From Streptomyces sp. RFCAC02 (GTDB taxonomy: Bacteria; Actinomycetota; Actinomycetes; Streptomycetales; Streptomycetaceae), in the NCBI RefSeq assembly GCF_004193175.1, contig NZ_SAUH01000001.1, positions 4,869,501 through 4,933,500 of the forward strand: a DNA stretch of 64,000 nt. Reading direction: 5' to 3'. Shown here piece by piece: positions 37,878 to 47,681 of the stretch. Under the pieces are notes generated by a model. That model did not search any database. It was given only the letters and a program-made list of their open reading frames with translations, and was not told the DNA's origin. Numbering within the stretch: position 1 is the stretch's first letter; each line of letters opens with the position of its first letter. A program made the position numbers and the translations under genes.

Positions 37878-40769
37878 ATGACTGAGACGACGAGCGGCCC
37901 GGCACGCGGGTCCCGCGCCAAGGGCGGCAAGGGGACCAGGGGCCTGCGGATCGAGCGCATCCACACCACCCCCGGAGTGCATCCGTACGACGAGGTGGTC
38001 TGGGAGCGCCGGGATGTCGTCATGACCAACTGGCGCGACGGCTCGATCAACTTCGAGCAGCGTGGCGTCGAGTTCCCCGACTCCTGGTCGGTGAACGCGG
38101 TCAACATCGTCACGAGCAAGTACTTCCGCGGCGCGGTGGGGACGCCGCAGCGGGAGGCGAGCCTCAAGCAGCTCATCGACCGCGTGGTGCGGACCTACCG
38201 GGCGGCGGGCGAGGAGCACGGCTACTTCGCCGAGCCCTCCGACGCGGAGATCTTCGAGCACGAGCTGACCTACGCGCTCCTGCACCAGATCTTCAGCTTC
38301 AACTCGCCCGTCTGGTTCAACGTCGGCACCGCGCAGCCGCAGCAGGTCAGCGCCTGTTTCATCCTCTCCGTCGACGACTCCATGGAGTCGATCCTCGACT
38401 GGTACAAGGAGGAGGGGATGATCTTCAAGGGCGGCTCGGGGGCCGGCCTGAACCTCTCCCGCATCCGCTCCTCCAAGGAACTCCTCACCTCGGGCGGCAA
38501 CGCCTCGGGTCCCGTGTCGTTCATGCGCGGCGCCGACGCGTCGGCCGGGACGATCAAGTCGGGCGGCGCCACGCGCCGTGCGGCCAAGATGGTCGTGCTC
38601 GACGTGGACCACCCGGACATCGAGGCGTTCATCGACACCAAGGTCAAGGAGGAGGAGAAGATCCGCGCCCTGCGGGACGCGGGCTTCGACATGGACCTGG
38701 GCGGTGACGACATCACGTCCGTCCAGTACCAGAACGCCAACAACTCCGTGCGTGTGAACGACGAGTTCATGCGGGCCGTGGAGGCGGGCGAGAAGTTCGG
38801 GCTGCGGGCGCGGACCTCCGGCGAGATCATCGAGCACGTGGACGCCCGGGCGCTGTTCCGGCGGATGGCGGAGGCGGCCCACGCGTGCGCCGACCCGGGC
38901 ATCCAGTACGACGACGTGATCAACCACTGGCACACCTCCCCGGAGAGCGGCCGGATCAGCGCGTCGAACCCGTGCAGCGAGTACATGCACCTGGACAACT
39001 CCTCGTGCAACCTCGCCTCCCTCAATCTGATGAAGTTCCTCGATGACGACGACGAGGGCAACCAGTCCTTCGACGCCGTGCGCTTCGCCAAGGTCGTCGA
39101 GCTCGTCATCACGGCGATGGACATCTCCATCTGCTTCGCCGACTTCCCGACGCAGAAGATCGGCGAGACGACCCGCGCGTTCCGCCAGCTCGGCATCGGG
39201 TACGCCAACCTCGGCGCCCTCCTCATGGCGACCGGTCACGCGTACGACTCGGACGGCGGCCGCGCCCTCGCCGGCGCGATCACCTCGCTGATGACGGGCA
39301 CCTCCTACCGCAGGTCCGCCGAACTGGCCGCGATCGTCGGCCCGTACGACGGCTACGCGCGCAACGCCGACGCGCACAACCGCGTCATGCGCCAGCACGC
39401 CGACGCGAACGGGGCGGCCGTCCGCATGGACGACCTCGACACCCCGGTCTGGGCGGCGGCGACCGAGGCGTGGCAGGACGTGGTGCGGCTCGGCAAGAAG
39501 AACGGTTTCCGTAACGCCCAGGCGTCCGTGCTCGCCCCGACCGGCACGATCGGTCTGATGATGGACTGCGACACGACGGGCGTGGAGCCGGACCTCGCGC
39601 TGGTGAAGTTCAAGAAGCTCGTGGGCGGCGGGTCCATGCAGATCGTGAACAACACCGTCCCGAAGGCGCTCAAGCGCCTCGGCTACCAGCCCGAGCAGGT
39701 CGAGGCGATCGTCGCCCACATCGCCGAGCACGGCAACGTCGTGGACGCCCCGGGGCTCAAGCAGGAGCACTACGAGGTGTTCGACTGCGCGATGGGGGAG
39801 CGCTCCATCGCCCCCATGGGCCACGTGCGGATGATGGCGGCCGCCCAGCCGTTCCTCAGCGGCGCGATCTCCAAGACCGTCAACATGCCGAGCACCAGCA
39901 CGGCGGACGACGTCGCCCAGATCTACATGGAGGGCTGGAAGCTCGGCGTCAAGGCGCTCGCCGTCTACGTCGAGAACAGCAAGGTCGGCCAGCCGCTGTC
40001 GGCGAAGACGAAGGAGACGGAGAAGGCCGCCGCTCCCGAGCCGGAGAAGGTCGTCGAGTACCGTCCGGTCCGCAAGCGGCTGCCGAAGGGCCGGCCGGGG
40101 ATCACCACCTCGTTCACGGTGGGCGGGGCCGAGGGCTACATGACGGCCAACTCCTACCCGGACGACGGGCTCGGCGAGGTCTTCCTGAAGATGTCCAAGC
40201 AGGGTTCGACCCTGGCGGGCATGATGGACGCCTTCTCGATCGCCGTGTCGGTGGGCCTCCAGTACGGGGTGCCGCTGGAGACGTACGTCTCGAAGTTCAC
40301 CAACATGCGGTTCGAGCCGGCCGGCATGACGGACGACCCGGACGTCCGGATGGCGCAGTCGATCGTGGACTACATCTTCCGGCGGCTGGCGCTCGACTTC
40401 CTGCCGTTCGAGACCCGGTCCGCGCTCGGCATCCACACGGCCGCCGAGCGGAAGCGGCACCTGGAGACCGGGTCGTACGAGGCGTCCGACGAGGACGTGG
40501 ACGTGGAGGGCCTGTCCCAGTCCGCGCCGCTGCAGGCGGACACCCGGCCGCCGGCTCCCGCCGCCGTCTCCGTGCCCGAGCCCGCGGCACCCGAGGCGGC
40601 GACGGAGCGCCCGGCTCCGCGTGAGGCCCACAGTTCGACGGAACTGCTGGAGATGCAGCTCGGCCTGAACGCCGACGCGCCGCTGTGCCTGTCCTGCGGC
40701 ACGAAGATGCGCAGGGCGGGGAGCTGCTACCTCTGCGAGGGCTGCGGCTCGACCAGCGGCTGCAGCTGA
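37878..40769 (+). CDS. nrdJ: Vitamin B12-dependent ribonucleotide reductase NrdJ (class II)
   Basis: 963 aa adenosylcobalamin-dependent enzyme that reduces ribonucleotides to deoxyribonucleotides, oxygen-independent. Seen: VSACFILSVDDS (first active-site Cys), GSGAGLNLSRIRSS, the active-site NPCSEYMHLDNSSCNLASLNL block (Asn-Cys-Glu), PTGTIGLMMDCDTTG, and a C-terminal Cys-rich tail (CLSCGTKM...CYLCEGCG) that can rereduce the active site. A Pro/Ala-rich spacer precedes that tail. AGGGAGG lies 4 bases before ATG 37878; ATG 37857 is an in-frame alternative. It follows nrdR by 169 bases. Confidence 0.96.
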   Translation: MTETTSGPARGSRAKGGKGTRGLRIERIHTTPGVHPYDEVVWERRDVVMTNWRDGSINFEQRGVEFPDSWSVNAVNIVTSKYFRGAVGTPQREASLKQLIDRVVRTYRAAGEEHGYFAEPSDAEIFEHELTYALLHQIFSFNSPVWFNVGTAQPQQVSACFILSVDDSMESILDWYKEEGMIFKGGSGAGLNLSRIRSSKELLTSGGNASGPVSFMRGADASAGTIKSGGATRRAAKMVVLDVDHPDIEAFIDTKVKEEEKIRALRDAGFDMDLGGDDITSVQYQNANNSVRVNDEFMRAVEAGEKFGLRARTSGEIIEHVDARALFRRMAEAAHACADPGIQYDDVINHWHTSPESGRISASNPCSEYMHLDNSSCNLASLNLMKFLDDDDEGNQSFDAVRFAKVVELVITAMDISICFADFPTQKIGETTRAFRQLGIGYANLGALLMATGHAYDSDGGRALAGAITSLMTGTSYRRSAELAAIVGPYDGYARNADAHNRVMRQHADANGAAVRMDDLDTPVWAAATEAWQDVVRLGKKNGFRNAQASVLAPTGTIGLMMDCDTTGVEPDLALVKFKKLVGGGSMQIVNNTVPKALKRLGYQPEQVEAIVAHIAEHGNVVDAPGLKQEHYEVFDCAMGERSIAPMGHVRMMAAAQPFLSGAISKTVNMPSTSTADDVAQIYMEGWKLGVKALAVYVENSKVGQPLSAKTKETEKAAAPEPEKVVEYRPVRKRLPKGRPGITTSFTVGGAEGYMTANSYPDDGLGEVFLKMSKQGSTLAGMMDAFSIAVSVGLQYGVPLETYVSKFTNMRFEPAGMTDDPDVRMAQSIVDYIFRRLALDFLPFETRSALGIHTAAERKRHLETGSYEASDEDVDVEGLSQSAPLQADTRPPAPAAVSVPEPAAPEAATERPAPREAHSSTELLEMQLGLNADAPLCLSCGTKMRRAGSCYLCEGCGSTSGCS

Positions 40770-40777
40770 TCCCCCGA

Positions 40778-40816
40778 CCGGAGGCGGGGGTGCCGATCCG
40801 GCACCCCCGCCTCCGG
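40778..40816 (+). terminator. Terminator after nrdJ
   Basis: A perfect 17-bp stem (40778-40794 with 40800-40816) and a 5-base loop, starting 9 bases after the nrdJ stop. Confidence 0.92.
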
Positions 40817-40866
40817 CGTGCGCGGAGTCCCGCCACCGGGCCTGGTACGGCGATCGCCGCTGTGGC

Positions 40867-41139
40867 ATGCCCGGATCCAGGACCCCCCTGTTCGAACACG
40901 CCCTGCGGCTGCACCGGCTGACGCCCGGCGGCCCACTGCCCGACGAGGGCGAGTCGTATCCCGATGAAGAGCTGCGCGGTGGCGCGTGGCGTCCCGAGGT
41001 GCCGCGTCCGGACTGGCGTGCCGCCATGCGGGCCTGTCTTACCGAAGACAACGGGGCATGGACCTGGCCGGCCGACACGGTGATGCCCGGGCTCGGTCTG
41101 CGGCATCTCCACGAGGATCCGCCGGCCGCGGGGGCGTGA
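40867..41139 (+). CDS. Small hypothetical protein
   Basis: 90 aa, no function recognised. The sequence is hydrophilic and rich in Pro, Arg and Leu (MPGSRTPLFEHALRLHRLTP...), with no membrane span and no known motif. It lies after the nrdJ terminator and before the NAD(P)-binding protein, fills a gap on the coding strand, and has a normal Streptomyces codon pattern. The upstream RBS is weak, so translation is uncertain. Confidence 0.5.
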   Translation: MPGSRTPLFEHALRLHRLTPGGPLPDEGESYPDEELRGGAWRPEVPRPDWRAAMRACLTEDNGAWTWPADTVMPGLGLRHLHEDPPAAGA

Positions 41140-41221
41140 GCGCGCCCCCGGCGTCGGCCACCGGTCACCTGTGTGGCGTGCTCGTGCGGCCGTGGTCCGG
41201 GAACCGGGTGAGCATGGGGGC

Positions 41222-41986
41222 ATGAGCGGCGCGATTCTCGTCACAGGGGGCACGGGGGAACTCGGACATGAGGTCGTGCGCCTCCTGGCCGAGTGCGGCC
41301 GGGAGCTGCGCGTCCTCAGCCGGCGGGACCGTCCCGGTGGTGCCGGATGCGCGGTGGACTGGCACGTCGGTGACCTCGGCACCGGCGACGGCCTCGACGC
41401 CGCGCTGGCCGGCGCCGGCACCGTCGTCCACTGCGCCACGACGGCGGGACGCGCCGACGTCGCCGCGACGCGCCGGCTCACGGCCGCGGCGCACCGTGCC
41501 GGCGTCCGGCACCTCGTCTACATCTCCATCGTCGGAATCGAACGCGCTTCGGCCTTCCCCTACTACCGGGCGAAACTCACCTGCGAGCGGATCGTCGTGC
41601 GCAGCGGCCTGCCGTGGACCGTGCTGCGGGCGACGCAGTTCCACACGCTCGTGGCCCGGTTCGCGCTGGCGCAGCGCAGGCTGCCCCTCGCCCTGACGCT
41701 CGGCGGTGTGCCGCTGCAGCCCGTGGACGCGAAGGAGGTGGCCGGGCGGCTGGCCGAACTGGTGCGGGGCGCCCCGGCGGGACGCGTCCCCGACATGGGC
41801 GGCCCCCAGGTGCGGACCCTGGACGAGATGACCCGCACCGCCCTGGCGGCGGACGGGAACCACCGGCCGGTCGTGCCGCTGCGGCTGCCCGGCAAGCTGT
41901 TCCGGGCGCTGCGGGCGGGCGCGCTGCTGGCGCCGGACGCCGCGGTGGGGCGGGTGACGTTCGACGACTTCCTCGCCGCCCGCTGA
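41222..41986 (+). CDS. NmrA-like / atypical SDR NAD(P)-binding protein
   Basis: 254 aa Rossmann-fold protein. Seen: the dinucleotide motif ILVTGGTGELGHEVVRLL at the N-terminus, VLSRRDRPGG after the second strand (likely NADPH phosphate contact), VHCATTAGRADV, and YYRAKLTCERIVVRSGLPWTVLRA, typical of NmrA/YcfA-type proteins that have lost the classical SDR catalytic Tyr-x3-Lys in its usual place. It could be a reductase or a redox-sensing binder. ATG 41222 follows GGGGG. Confidence 0.8.
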   Translation: MSGAILVTGGTGELGHEVVRLLAECGRELRVLSRRDRPGGAGCAVDWHVGDLGTGDGLDAALAGAGTVVHCATTAGRADVAATRRLTAAAHRAGVRHLVYISIVGIERASAFPYYRAKLTCERIVVRSGLPWTVLRATQFHTLVARFALAQRRLPLALTLGGVPLQPVDAKEVAGRLAELVRGAPAGRVPDMGGPQVRTLDEMTRTALAADGNHRPVVPLRLPGKLFRALRAGALLAPDAAVGRVTFDDFLAAR

Positions 41987-42055
41987 CCGCCGGCGGGGCG
42001 GTGGAGCCCGGCCGACCCGTGGGGGATTTGGGCGCGTTGGCCGTACGATGGCGCG

Positions 42056-42664
42056 GTGCTGGTGAAGTGGATGCGCTGTACCGTGGTCGACCGAGCCGGT
42101 TTCGAGCGGGGGCAGCGGAAGTGGGCGGGCCTGCTGGGCGAACCGGGTTTCCGCGCCCAGGGCGGCGGCTGGAGCCGGGGGCGGCCGGACGTCGTCCACC
42201 TCTTCGGCTTCTGGGAGAGCCGGGCGTTCTACGACTCCTTCATGGCCCGCTCGCACGACCGGCTCGCCGCAGCGCAGTCCGGCACGTACCAGGACATGCA
42301 GGTGCGGCTCTTCGAGTACCGGTTCGACGTGAAGACCGGCTTCGAACCCCGCTTCACAGAGGCGGACCTTCTGCGGGTGGCGCACTGCCAGGTGCACCGG
42401 GAACGTGCCGAGCACTTCTCGCTCATGCAGGAGAAGGTGTGGAATCCGGCGATGGCCGGTTCCCCCGGCATGCTGCGCGGCGTCTTCGCCGAGGCGGAGA
42501 AGGAGAGCGAGTTCCTTGTCCTGTCGATGTGGGACTCGGCGGCCGAGCGCGCCAAGTACCGCACCGAACGCGTGGAACGTCTCGCGCTGCGGGCGCAGAT
42601 CGGCGCGGATGTCGCCGCGATACAGGGCGATGTCATCGACATGGAACCGCTGTGGACCGTCTGA
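42056..42664 (+). CDS. YdbC-like (DUF4937) protein
   Basis: 202 aa cytoplasmic protein with two repeats of a dimeric alpha/beta-barrel-like unit. The first begins MLVKWMRCTVVDRAGFERGQRKWAGL and includes VHLFGFWESRAFYDSFM; the second runs LLRVAHCQVHRERAEHFSLMQEKVW to EFLVLSMWDSAAERAKYR. The duplicated pattern of a strand, a helix with W, then FxxWxSxxxxxxF is like antibiotic-monooxygenase (ABM) folds, but no catalysis is shown. GTG start. Confidence 0.75.
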   Translation: MLVKWMRCTVVDRAGFERGQRKWAGLLGEPGFRAQGGGWSRGRPDVVHLFGFWESRAFYDSFMARSHDRLAAAQSGTYQDMQVRLFEYRFDVKTGFEPRFTEADLLRVAHCQVHRERAEHFSLMQEKVWNPAMAGSPGMLRGVFAEAEKESEFLVLSMWDSAAERAKYRTERVERLALRAQIGADVAAIQGDVIDMEPLWTV

Positions 42665-42709
42665 GGCGCTGATGTGGCGGCATGTGGGGGGTCGCATAGG
42701 CTGGGGCGC

Positions 42710-43375
42710 ATGGCACAGCCCCGGCGCATCGTCCTCCTGCGGCATGGCGAGTCCCAGGGGAACCACGACGACTCCGTCTACGCGCATGTCCCCGACCACG
42801 CCCTGGAACTGACGCCCAAGGGGCGCGCGCAGGCGCGGACGGCGGGGGAGCGGCTGCGGGAGGTCTTCGGCGACGAGCGCGTGTCCGCCTACGTCTCCCC
42901 CTACCGGCGCACGCACCAGACCTTCCAGCTCCTCGGCCTGAACCCCACCCGTGTGCGGGCGCGGGAGGAGCCCCGCCTGCGCGAACAGGACTGGGGCAAT
43001 TGGCAGGACCGCGAGGACGTGCGGCGCCAGAAGCGGTCCCGCGACGCCTACGGCCACTTCTTCTACCGCTTCGCGCAGGGCGAGTCGGGCGCCGACGTCT
43101 ACGACCGGGTGGGCGCCTTCCTGGAGAGCCTGTGGCGCAGCTTCGAGGAGCGGGACCACCCGCCGAACGTCCTGCTCGTCACGCACGGGCTGACCATGCG
43201 GCTGTTCTGCATGCGCTGGCTGCACTGGACGGTCGCCGAGTTCGAGTCGCTGTCGAACCCCGGGAACGGCGAGACCCGCGAACTGCTGCTCGGGCGTGAC
43301 GGGCGCTACCACCTCGACCGCCCCTTCGAGCACTGGTACACACCCGAGCGCCCCTTCCAGGGCTGGTGCGCGTAG
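42710..43375 (+). CDS. Histidine phosphatase family protein
   Basis: 221 aa phosphoglycerate-mutase-like phosphatase. Seen: catalytic VLLRHGESQGN (phospho-His) near the N-terminus, the SPYRRTHQT substrate loop, acidic REQDWGNWQD, and the second histidine in LLVTHGLTMRLFCMRW. Substrate unknown; most relatives hydrolyse small phosphomonoesters. It lies 12 bases before rnhB and may be cotranscribed with it. Confidence 0.9.
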   Translation: MAQPRRIVLLRHGESQGNHDDSVYAHVPDHALELTPKGRAQARTAGERLREVFGDERVSAYVSPYRRTHQTFQLLGLNPTRVRAREEPRLREQDWGNWQDREDVRRQKRSRDAYGHFFYRFAQGESGADVYDRVGAFLESLWRSFEERDHPPNVLLVTHGLTMRLFCMRWLHWTVAEFESLSNPGNGETRELLLGRDGRYHLDRPFEHWYTPERPFQGWCA

Positions 43376-43387
43376 GCTGAGCGGGCC

Positions 43388-44092
43388 ATGCCGTACGAAC
43401 CTCCCACCCACCGTGTGGAACGCTCGATCCGCGCCACGACCGGCGCGCGTGTCGTCGCCGGTGTGGACGAGGTCGGCCGGGGAGCGTGGGCCGGGCCGGT
43501 CACGGTCTGCGCCGCCGTCACCGGGCTGCGCCGCCCGCCCGAGGGGCTGACCGACTCCAAGCTGCTCACCCCGCTGCGCAGGACCGCGCTCGCCGAGGTG
43601 CTCACCGGCTGGGTGACCGCCTTCGGGCTCGGGCACGCGTCGCCGCAGGAGATCGACACGCTCGGCATGACCGCCGCTCTCCGCCTCGCCGCCGGACGCG
43701 CCCTCGAGGCCCTGCCCGAGCGCCCCGACGCCGTCATCCTGGACGGCAAGCACGACTACCTGGGAGCCCCCTGGCGCGTCAGGACGGTCATCAAGGGCGA
43801 CCAGTCCTGTGTCGCGGTGGCGGCGGCATCGGTCATCGCCAAGGTCAGGCGGGACGCGATGCTCGCGGAACTCGCGCCGCAGCATCCCGACTTCGGCTTC
43901 GACAGCAACGCGGGCTATCCCTCGCCCACGCACCGTGCGGCCCTGGAGGAGTGGGGTCCGACGCCGCACCACCGCCGTTCCTGGGCCTTTCTGGACGCCC
44001 TGCCCCGCTGGCGCCATCTGAAGCTCCCCTCCCACCGCGACGCGTCGGTCACCGAGACCCTGGAGGACGCGGGCCAGCTCGGCATCTTCTGA
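43388..44092 (+). CDS. rnhB: Ribonuclease HII
   Basis: 234 aa endonuclease that removes RNA or single ribonucleotides from DNA hybrids. Seen: [16 protein letters not shown] with catalytic Asp27 and Glu28, [17 protein letters not shown] with a third acidic residue, and [44 protein letters not shown] is the C-terminal family motif. Start MPYEPPTH matches Streptomyces relatives. Confidence 0.94.
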   Translation: MPYEPPTHRVERSIRATTGARVVAGVDEVGRGAWAGPVTVCAAVTGLRRPPEGLTDSKLLTPLRRTALAEVLTGWVTAFGLGHASPQEIDTLGMTAALRLAAGRALEALPERPDAVILDGKHDYLGAPWRVRTVIKGDQSCVAVAAASVIAKVRRDAMLAELAPQHPDFGFDSNAGYPSPTHRAALEEWGPTPHHRRSWAFLDALPRWRHLKLPSHRDASVTETLEDAGQLGIF

Positions 44093-44120
44093 CGCCTCCC
44101 CGGCCCGGCCACCGCTTCAA

Positions 44121-44172
44121 GGTCTGTCCGGCGTGTCCCGTCGCGGGACAGGCGGGATCCGCCGGACAGACC
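44121..44172. terminator. Nested hairpin between rnhB and recQ
   Basis: A 12-bp outer stem (44121-44132 with 44161-44172) encloses an inner 7-bp stem (44134-44140 with 44144-44150). It ends 2 bases before the recQ stop codon and lies after the convergent rnhB, so it probably stops both. Confidence 0.8.
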
Positions 44173-44173
44173 C

Positions 44174-46360
44174 CTATCCCTGCACCGCGAGCACGAGGGG
44201 CAGGACCGCGTCGGCCCCGGCCCGCCGCAGTGCCCTCGCCGCGAGAGCCAGCGTCCATCCGGTGTCGGTGAAGTCGTCCACGAGCAGGACCGGTCCGCCG
44301 GCGGTGGCGATCGCGGCGGCGGTGTCCGGCGGTACGGCGAGTGCCGAGGACAGCTCGGCGACGCGGCGCGCCCCGTTGCTGCGGTGCGGCGCGGGACCGG
44401 AGCGGGTCACCGTGCCGAGCAGCGGCATCCGGCCGACCGACGAGATCCGCTCGCCGAGCGACGCGACGAGCCGGGGGCGGGCGTCGGAGGCGATCGTGAC
44501 CACACCGGTCGGGCGGTTCGGCGCACCGGCCTCGCCCGAGTGCCATCCGCCGGGGCCGCGTGCCCAGTCGGCGAGCATGGCGACGACGGCGTCCAGGACA
44601 TCGCCGGGCAGCGGGCCGTCCCCGGCGCCGGGTGACAGGAGCGGGCGCAGCCGGTTGCCCCAGCCGATGTCCGACAGCCGGCCGAGGGCGCGACCGGTGG
44701 CGGCCTGTTCGCCCGCCGGGATGCGGCCCTTCAGGGCCACCCCGGCGGCGGCCAGACCGCTGGGCCACATGCGGCGCGGTTCGACCGCGGATCCGGCCCG
44801 CCGCAGCTCACCGCGCGCGGCCGCCAGCGCATCGGCCGGGACGCCGGGGTCGTGCACGGGGCCGGCGCAGGTGTCGCACCGGCCGCACGGCGCCGCCTTC
44901 TCGTCGTCGAGCTGCCGGCGCAGGAACTCCATGCGGCAGCCGGTGAGCGACGCGTAGGCGCGCATCGCCTCCCGCTCGCTCTCGCGCTGGCGGCTCACGC
45001 GCGCGTAGCGCTCGGCGTCGTAGGACCAGGGGCGGCCGGTGGCGCTCCAGCCGCCCTTCTCCCTGCGGACGGCGCCGTCCACGTCGAGGACCTTGAGCAT
45101 GATCTCCAGGCGGGATCTGCGGAGTTCGACGCGCGGCTCGAGCGTCGGGACCGACAGGGGGCCGCCGGCCGAGGCGAGGACGTCGAGCGTGCGCCGGACC
45201 TGTTCCTCGGGCGGGAAGGCGAGCGAGGCGAAGTACCGCCAGATCGCCTCGTCCTCAGCTCCGGGCAGCAGCAGCACCTCCGCGTGTTCCACACCGCGGC
45301 CCGCACGGCCCACCTGCTGGTAGTAGGCGATGGGGGAGGCGGGTGAGCCGAGGTGGACGACGAAGCCGAGATCCGGCTTGTCGAAGCCCATGCCGAGGGC
45401 CGAGGTCGCCACGAGGGCCTTGACCCGGTTGGCCAGCAGATCGGCCTCGGCCGCCGCACGGTCGGCGTTCTCCGTGCGGCCGGTGTACGGGGCGACGCGA
45501 TGGCCCCGCGCGGCGAGGTGGGCGGCGACGTCCTGGGCCATGGCGACGGTGAGGGTGTAGATGATGCCCGAGCCCGGCAGGTCGTCGAGGTGGGCGTCCA
45601 GCCAGGCCAGACGGTGTGCGGCGTCCGGCAGCGGCAGCACCGCGAGCCGGAGGCTCTCGCGGTCGAGCGGACCGCGCAGCACCAGGGCCTCCGCGGAGTC
45701 GGCGCCCGTCCCGAGCTGCTCGGCGATGTCGGCGGTCACACGCGCGTTGGCCGTGGCCGTCGTCGCGAGCACGGGGACGCCGGGGCGGAGTTCGGCGAGC
45801 ATGGTGCGCAGCCGCCGGTAGTCGGGGCGGAAGTCGTGCCCCCAGTCGGAGATGCAGTGGGCCTCGTCGACGACGAGGAGCCCCGTGGTGGCGGCGAGAC
45901 CGGGGAGCACGGTGTCGCGGAAGTCGGGGTTGTTCAGGCGTTCCGGGGAGACCAGCAGTACGTCCACACCGCCGTCGGCGATCTCGGCGCGCACCGTCTC
46001 CCAGTCCTCGGCGTTCGAGGAGTTGATGGTGCGGGCGCGGACCCCGGCCCGCTCGGCGGCCTCGATCTGGTTGCGCATGAGGGCGAGCAGCGGCGAGATG
46101 ATCACGGTCGGTCCGCTGCCGCGCGCCCGCAGCAGCGCGGTCGCCACGAAGTACACGGCGGACTTGCCCCACCCGGTGCGCTGGACGACGAGGGCGCGCC
46201 GCCGCTCGGCGACCAGCGCCTCGACGGCGCGCCACTGGTCGGTGCGCAGCCGCGCGTCGCCGTCACCGACCAGGCGGGCCAGTACGGCGTCGGCCTCGGC
46301 GCGCAGCGCTGCGTCCGCCTGGCCGGGGTGGGCGGGTGATCCCGCGGGTGAGTTCCGCAT
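44174..46360 (-). CDS. recQ: RecQ-family DNA helicase with C-terminal phosphoribosyltransferase-like domain
   Basis: 728 aa. Seen: RecQ motif 0 (RLRTDQWRAVEAL), Walker A RTGWGKS (61-67), DEAH at 165-168 with the aromatic loop CISDWGHDFRPDYRRL, motif VI QQVGRAGRG, and a zinc site CRMEFLRRQL...CGRCDTC. No HRDC domain follows; instead the last ~110 residues carry a PRPP-binding-like motif LLVDDFTDTGWTLA, as in type I phosphoribosyltransferases. ATG 46360 is chosen; a TTG at 46372 would add four residues. The family acts in replication-fork repair; the extra domain's role is unknown. Confidence 0.9.
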   Translation of the reverse strand: MRNSPAGSPAHPGQADAALRAEADAVLARLVGDGDARLRTDQWRAVEALVAERRRALVVQRTGWGKSAVYFVATALLRARGSGPTVIISPLLALMRNQIEAAERAGVRARTINSSNAEDWETVRAEIADGGVDVLLVSPERLNNPDFRDTVLPGLAATTGLLVVDEAHCISDWGHDFRPDYRRLRTMLAELRPGVPVLATTATANARVTADIAEQLGTGADSAEALVLRGPLDRESLRLAVLPLPDAAHRLAWLDAHLDDLPGSGIIYTLTVAMAQDVAAHLAARGHRVAPYTGRTENADRAAAEADLLANRVKALVATSALGMGFDKPDLGFVVHLGSPASPIAYYQQVGRAGRGVEHAEVLLLPGAEDEAIWRYFASLAFPPEEQVRRTLDVLASAGGPLSVPTLEPRVELRRSRLEIMLKVLDVDGAVRREKGGWSATGRPWSYDAERYARVSRQRESEREAMRAYASLTGCRMEFLRRQLDDEKAAPCGRCDTCAGPVHDPGVPADALAAARGELRRAGSAVEPRRMWPSGLAAAGVALKGRIPAGEQAATGRALGRLSDIGWGNRLRPLLSPGAGDGPLPGDVLDAVVAMLADWARGPGGWHSGEAGAPNRPTGVVTIASDARPRLVASLGERISSVGRMPLLGTVTRSGPAPHRSNGARRVAELSSALAVPPDTAAAIATAGGPVLLVDDFTDTGWTLALAARALRRAGADAVLPLVLAVQG

Positions 46361-46501
46361 GCCCTCATGCAACCGGACCGGGCGGGCCGTCCGCCACTCC
46401 GCCCTGTGGACAACTCCCCATCGCGCCGATCATCCGATGATCGCCCGTGCCTGTGGACAACGGCCGACGCCGACCGCCGCGTCCGGCGCATGCTCCTCGG
46501 C

Positions 46502-47674
46502 ATGACACGACACAGCGCTTCGTTCCCGTTCCTCCCGCCGTCCGCCGACCGCGGCCCGATCCTCCGCGGCCCGGCCGAACTGGCCGCCGCCCTGCCCCAT
46601 CTCCTCGGCTACCGGCCCGACGACTCCATCGTCCTCATCGGACTGCACGGACCGCGCGGATCGCTGGGCGGCCGCATCCGCACCGGCATCCCGCGCGACC
46701 CCGCCCGCTGGAACGAGACGGCCGACCACCTGGCGGCCTGTCTCGCGCGAACCGGCGGGAAACCGGGCGGCGGGCCGGACGCGGCGATCGTCTGCCTGTG
46801 CCAGGAGCCACCGCCGGGAGCCCCGGCGGCCGCGGCCGCCGAACGCCTGACGCCGCTCGCCCAGCGGCTGCGGACGGCCTGCGGTGCCCTCGACATCCCC
46901 GTCGTCGAGGCGCTGTACGTCGCGCACGACCGTTTCTGGTCGTACTGCAGCCCCGGGACCGACGGCTTCGCGGAGGAGGGCAGCCCCCTTCCGCGGGGCT
47001 GGGCGTCGCCGCTCGCCGCGGCGGCCTCCGGCACCCGGCCGCCCGGCTCGCTCGCGGAGATCGAGCGGCGGCTCACCCCGGGGGCCGGCATCCTCGTCGC
47101 GCCCCAGGTCCGTGCCTTCGACGAGGTCATCGGCGCACTGCTGCCCCGCATGATCGGCGACGCGGTGGGGGTCGCCGCCGTGCGCGCCGAGACCCAGGAA
47201 CTGGCCGAGCGGCTGGTGCGGCGTCTGCGGCGCGCCGGGGGCTGCGAGGAGCGCGGACCGTCGGCCGCCGACGCCAGGGACGACGCCCTCATCACCTCCG
47301 CGGAGGCCGCCCGCCTCGTCGTCGGACTCGACGACAGAACCGCCCGCGACCGTGCCGCCGAGTGGATGGAGGGCACCGACGCGCCCCACGCCCTGCGGCT
47401 GTGGTCGGCGCTCGCGCGCCGCTGCGTCGCCGAGTACGCGGGGTACGCGGCCGCCCCCCTCACGCTGGCCGGGTGGGTCCTGTGGTCGACCGGGGATCCC
47501 GCCGGGGCGCGGATCGCGCTCGGGCACGCGCTGTGCGCCGACCCCGAGTACACCTTCGCCAGGCTGCTGGAGCAGGCGTGCCGCGAGGGGATCGATCCTG
47601 AGCCGCTGCGGCAGACCATGCGGCGGGAGCGGGCGGATCGCACGCGCCGGGCGGGGGGTTCCGGCGCCCTATGA
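46502..47674 (+). CDS. DUF4192-domain protein
   Basis: 390 aa protein of an actinobacterial family of unknown function. Seen: the family signature near the start, [28 protein letters not shown], and a C-terminal region rich in helices ([48 protein letters not shown], split here across a long helical repeat). No membrane span or catalytic motif is evident. It is divergent from recQ with a gap of about 140 bases and ends 7 bases before the Nudix gene. An ATG at 46490 is a possible earlier start. Confidence 0.8.
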   Translation: MTRHSASFPFLPPSADRGPILRGPAELAAALPHLLGYRPDDSIVLIGLHGPRGSLGGRIRTGIPRDPARWNETADHLAACLARTGGKPGGGPDAAIVCLCQEPPPGAPAAAAAERLTPLAQRLRTACGALDIPVVEALYVAHDRFWSYCSPGTDGFAEEGSPLPRGWASPLAAAASGTRPPGSLAEIERRLTPGAGILVAPQVRAFDEVIGALLPRMIGDAVGVAAVRAETQELAERLVRRLRRAGGCEERGPSAADARDDALITSAEAARLVVGLDDRTARDRAAEWMEGTDAPHALRLWSALARRCVAEYAGYAAAPLTLAGWVLWSTGDPAGARIALGHALCADPEYTFARLLEQACREGIDPEPLRQTMRRERADRTRRAGGSGAL

Positions 47675-47681
47675 TCACGGC

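Noticed and set aside
37428..41168. Long minus-strand open frames over nrdJ (1246 codons), over 41165-44035, 47460-50306 and 28753-31623
   Set aside because: All are antisense shadows of well-supported genes; their translations are Arg/Gly/Val-rich with no domain.
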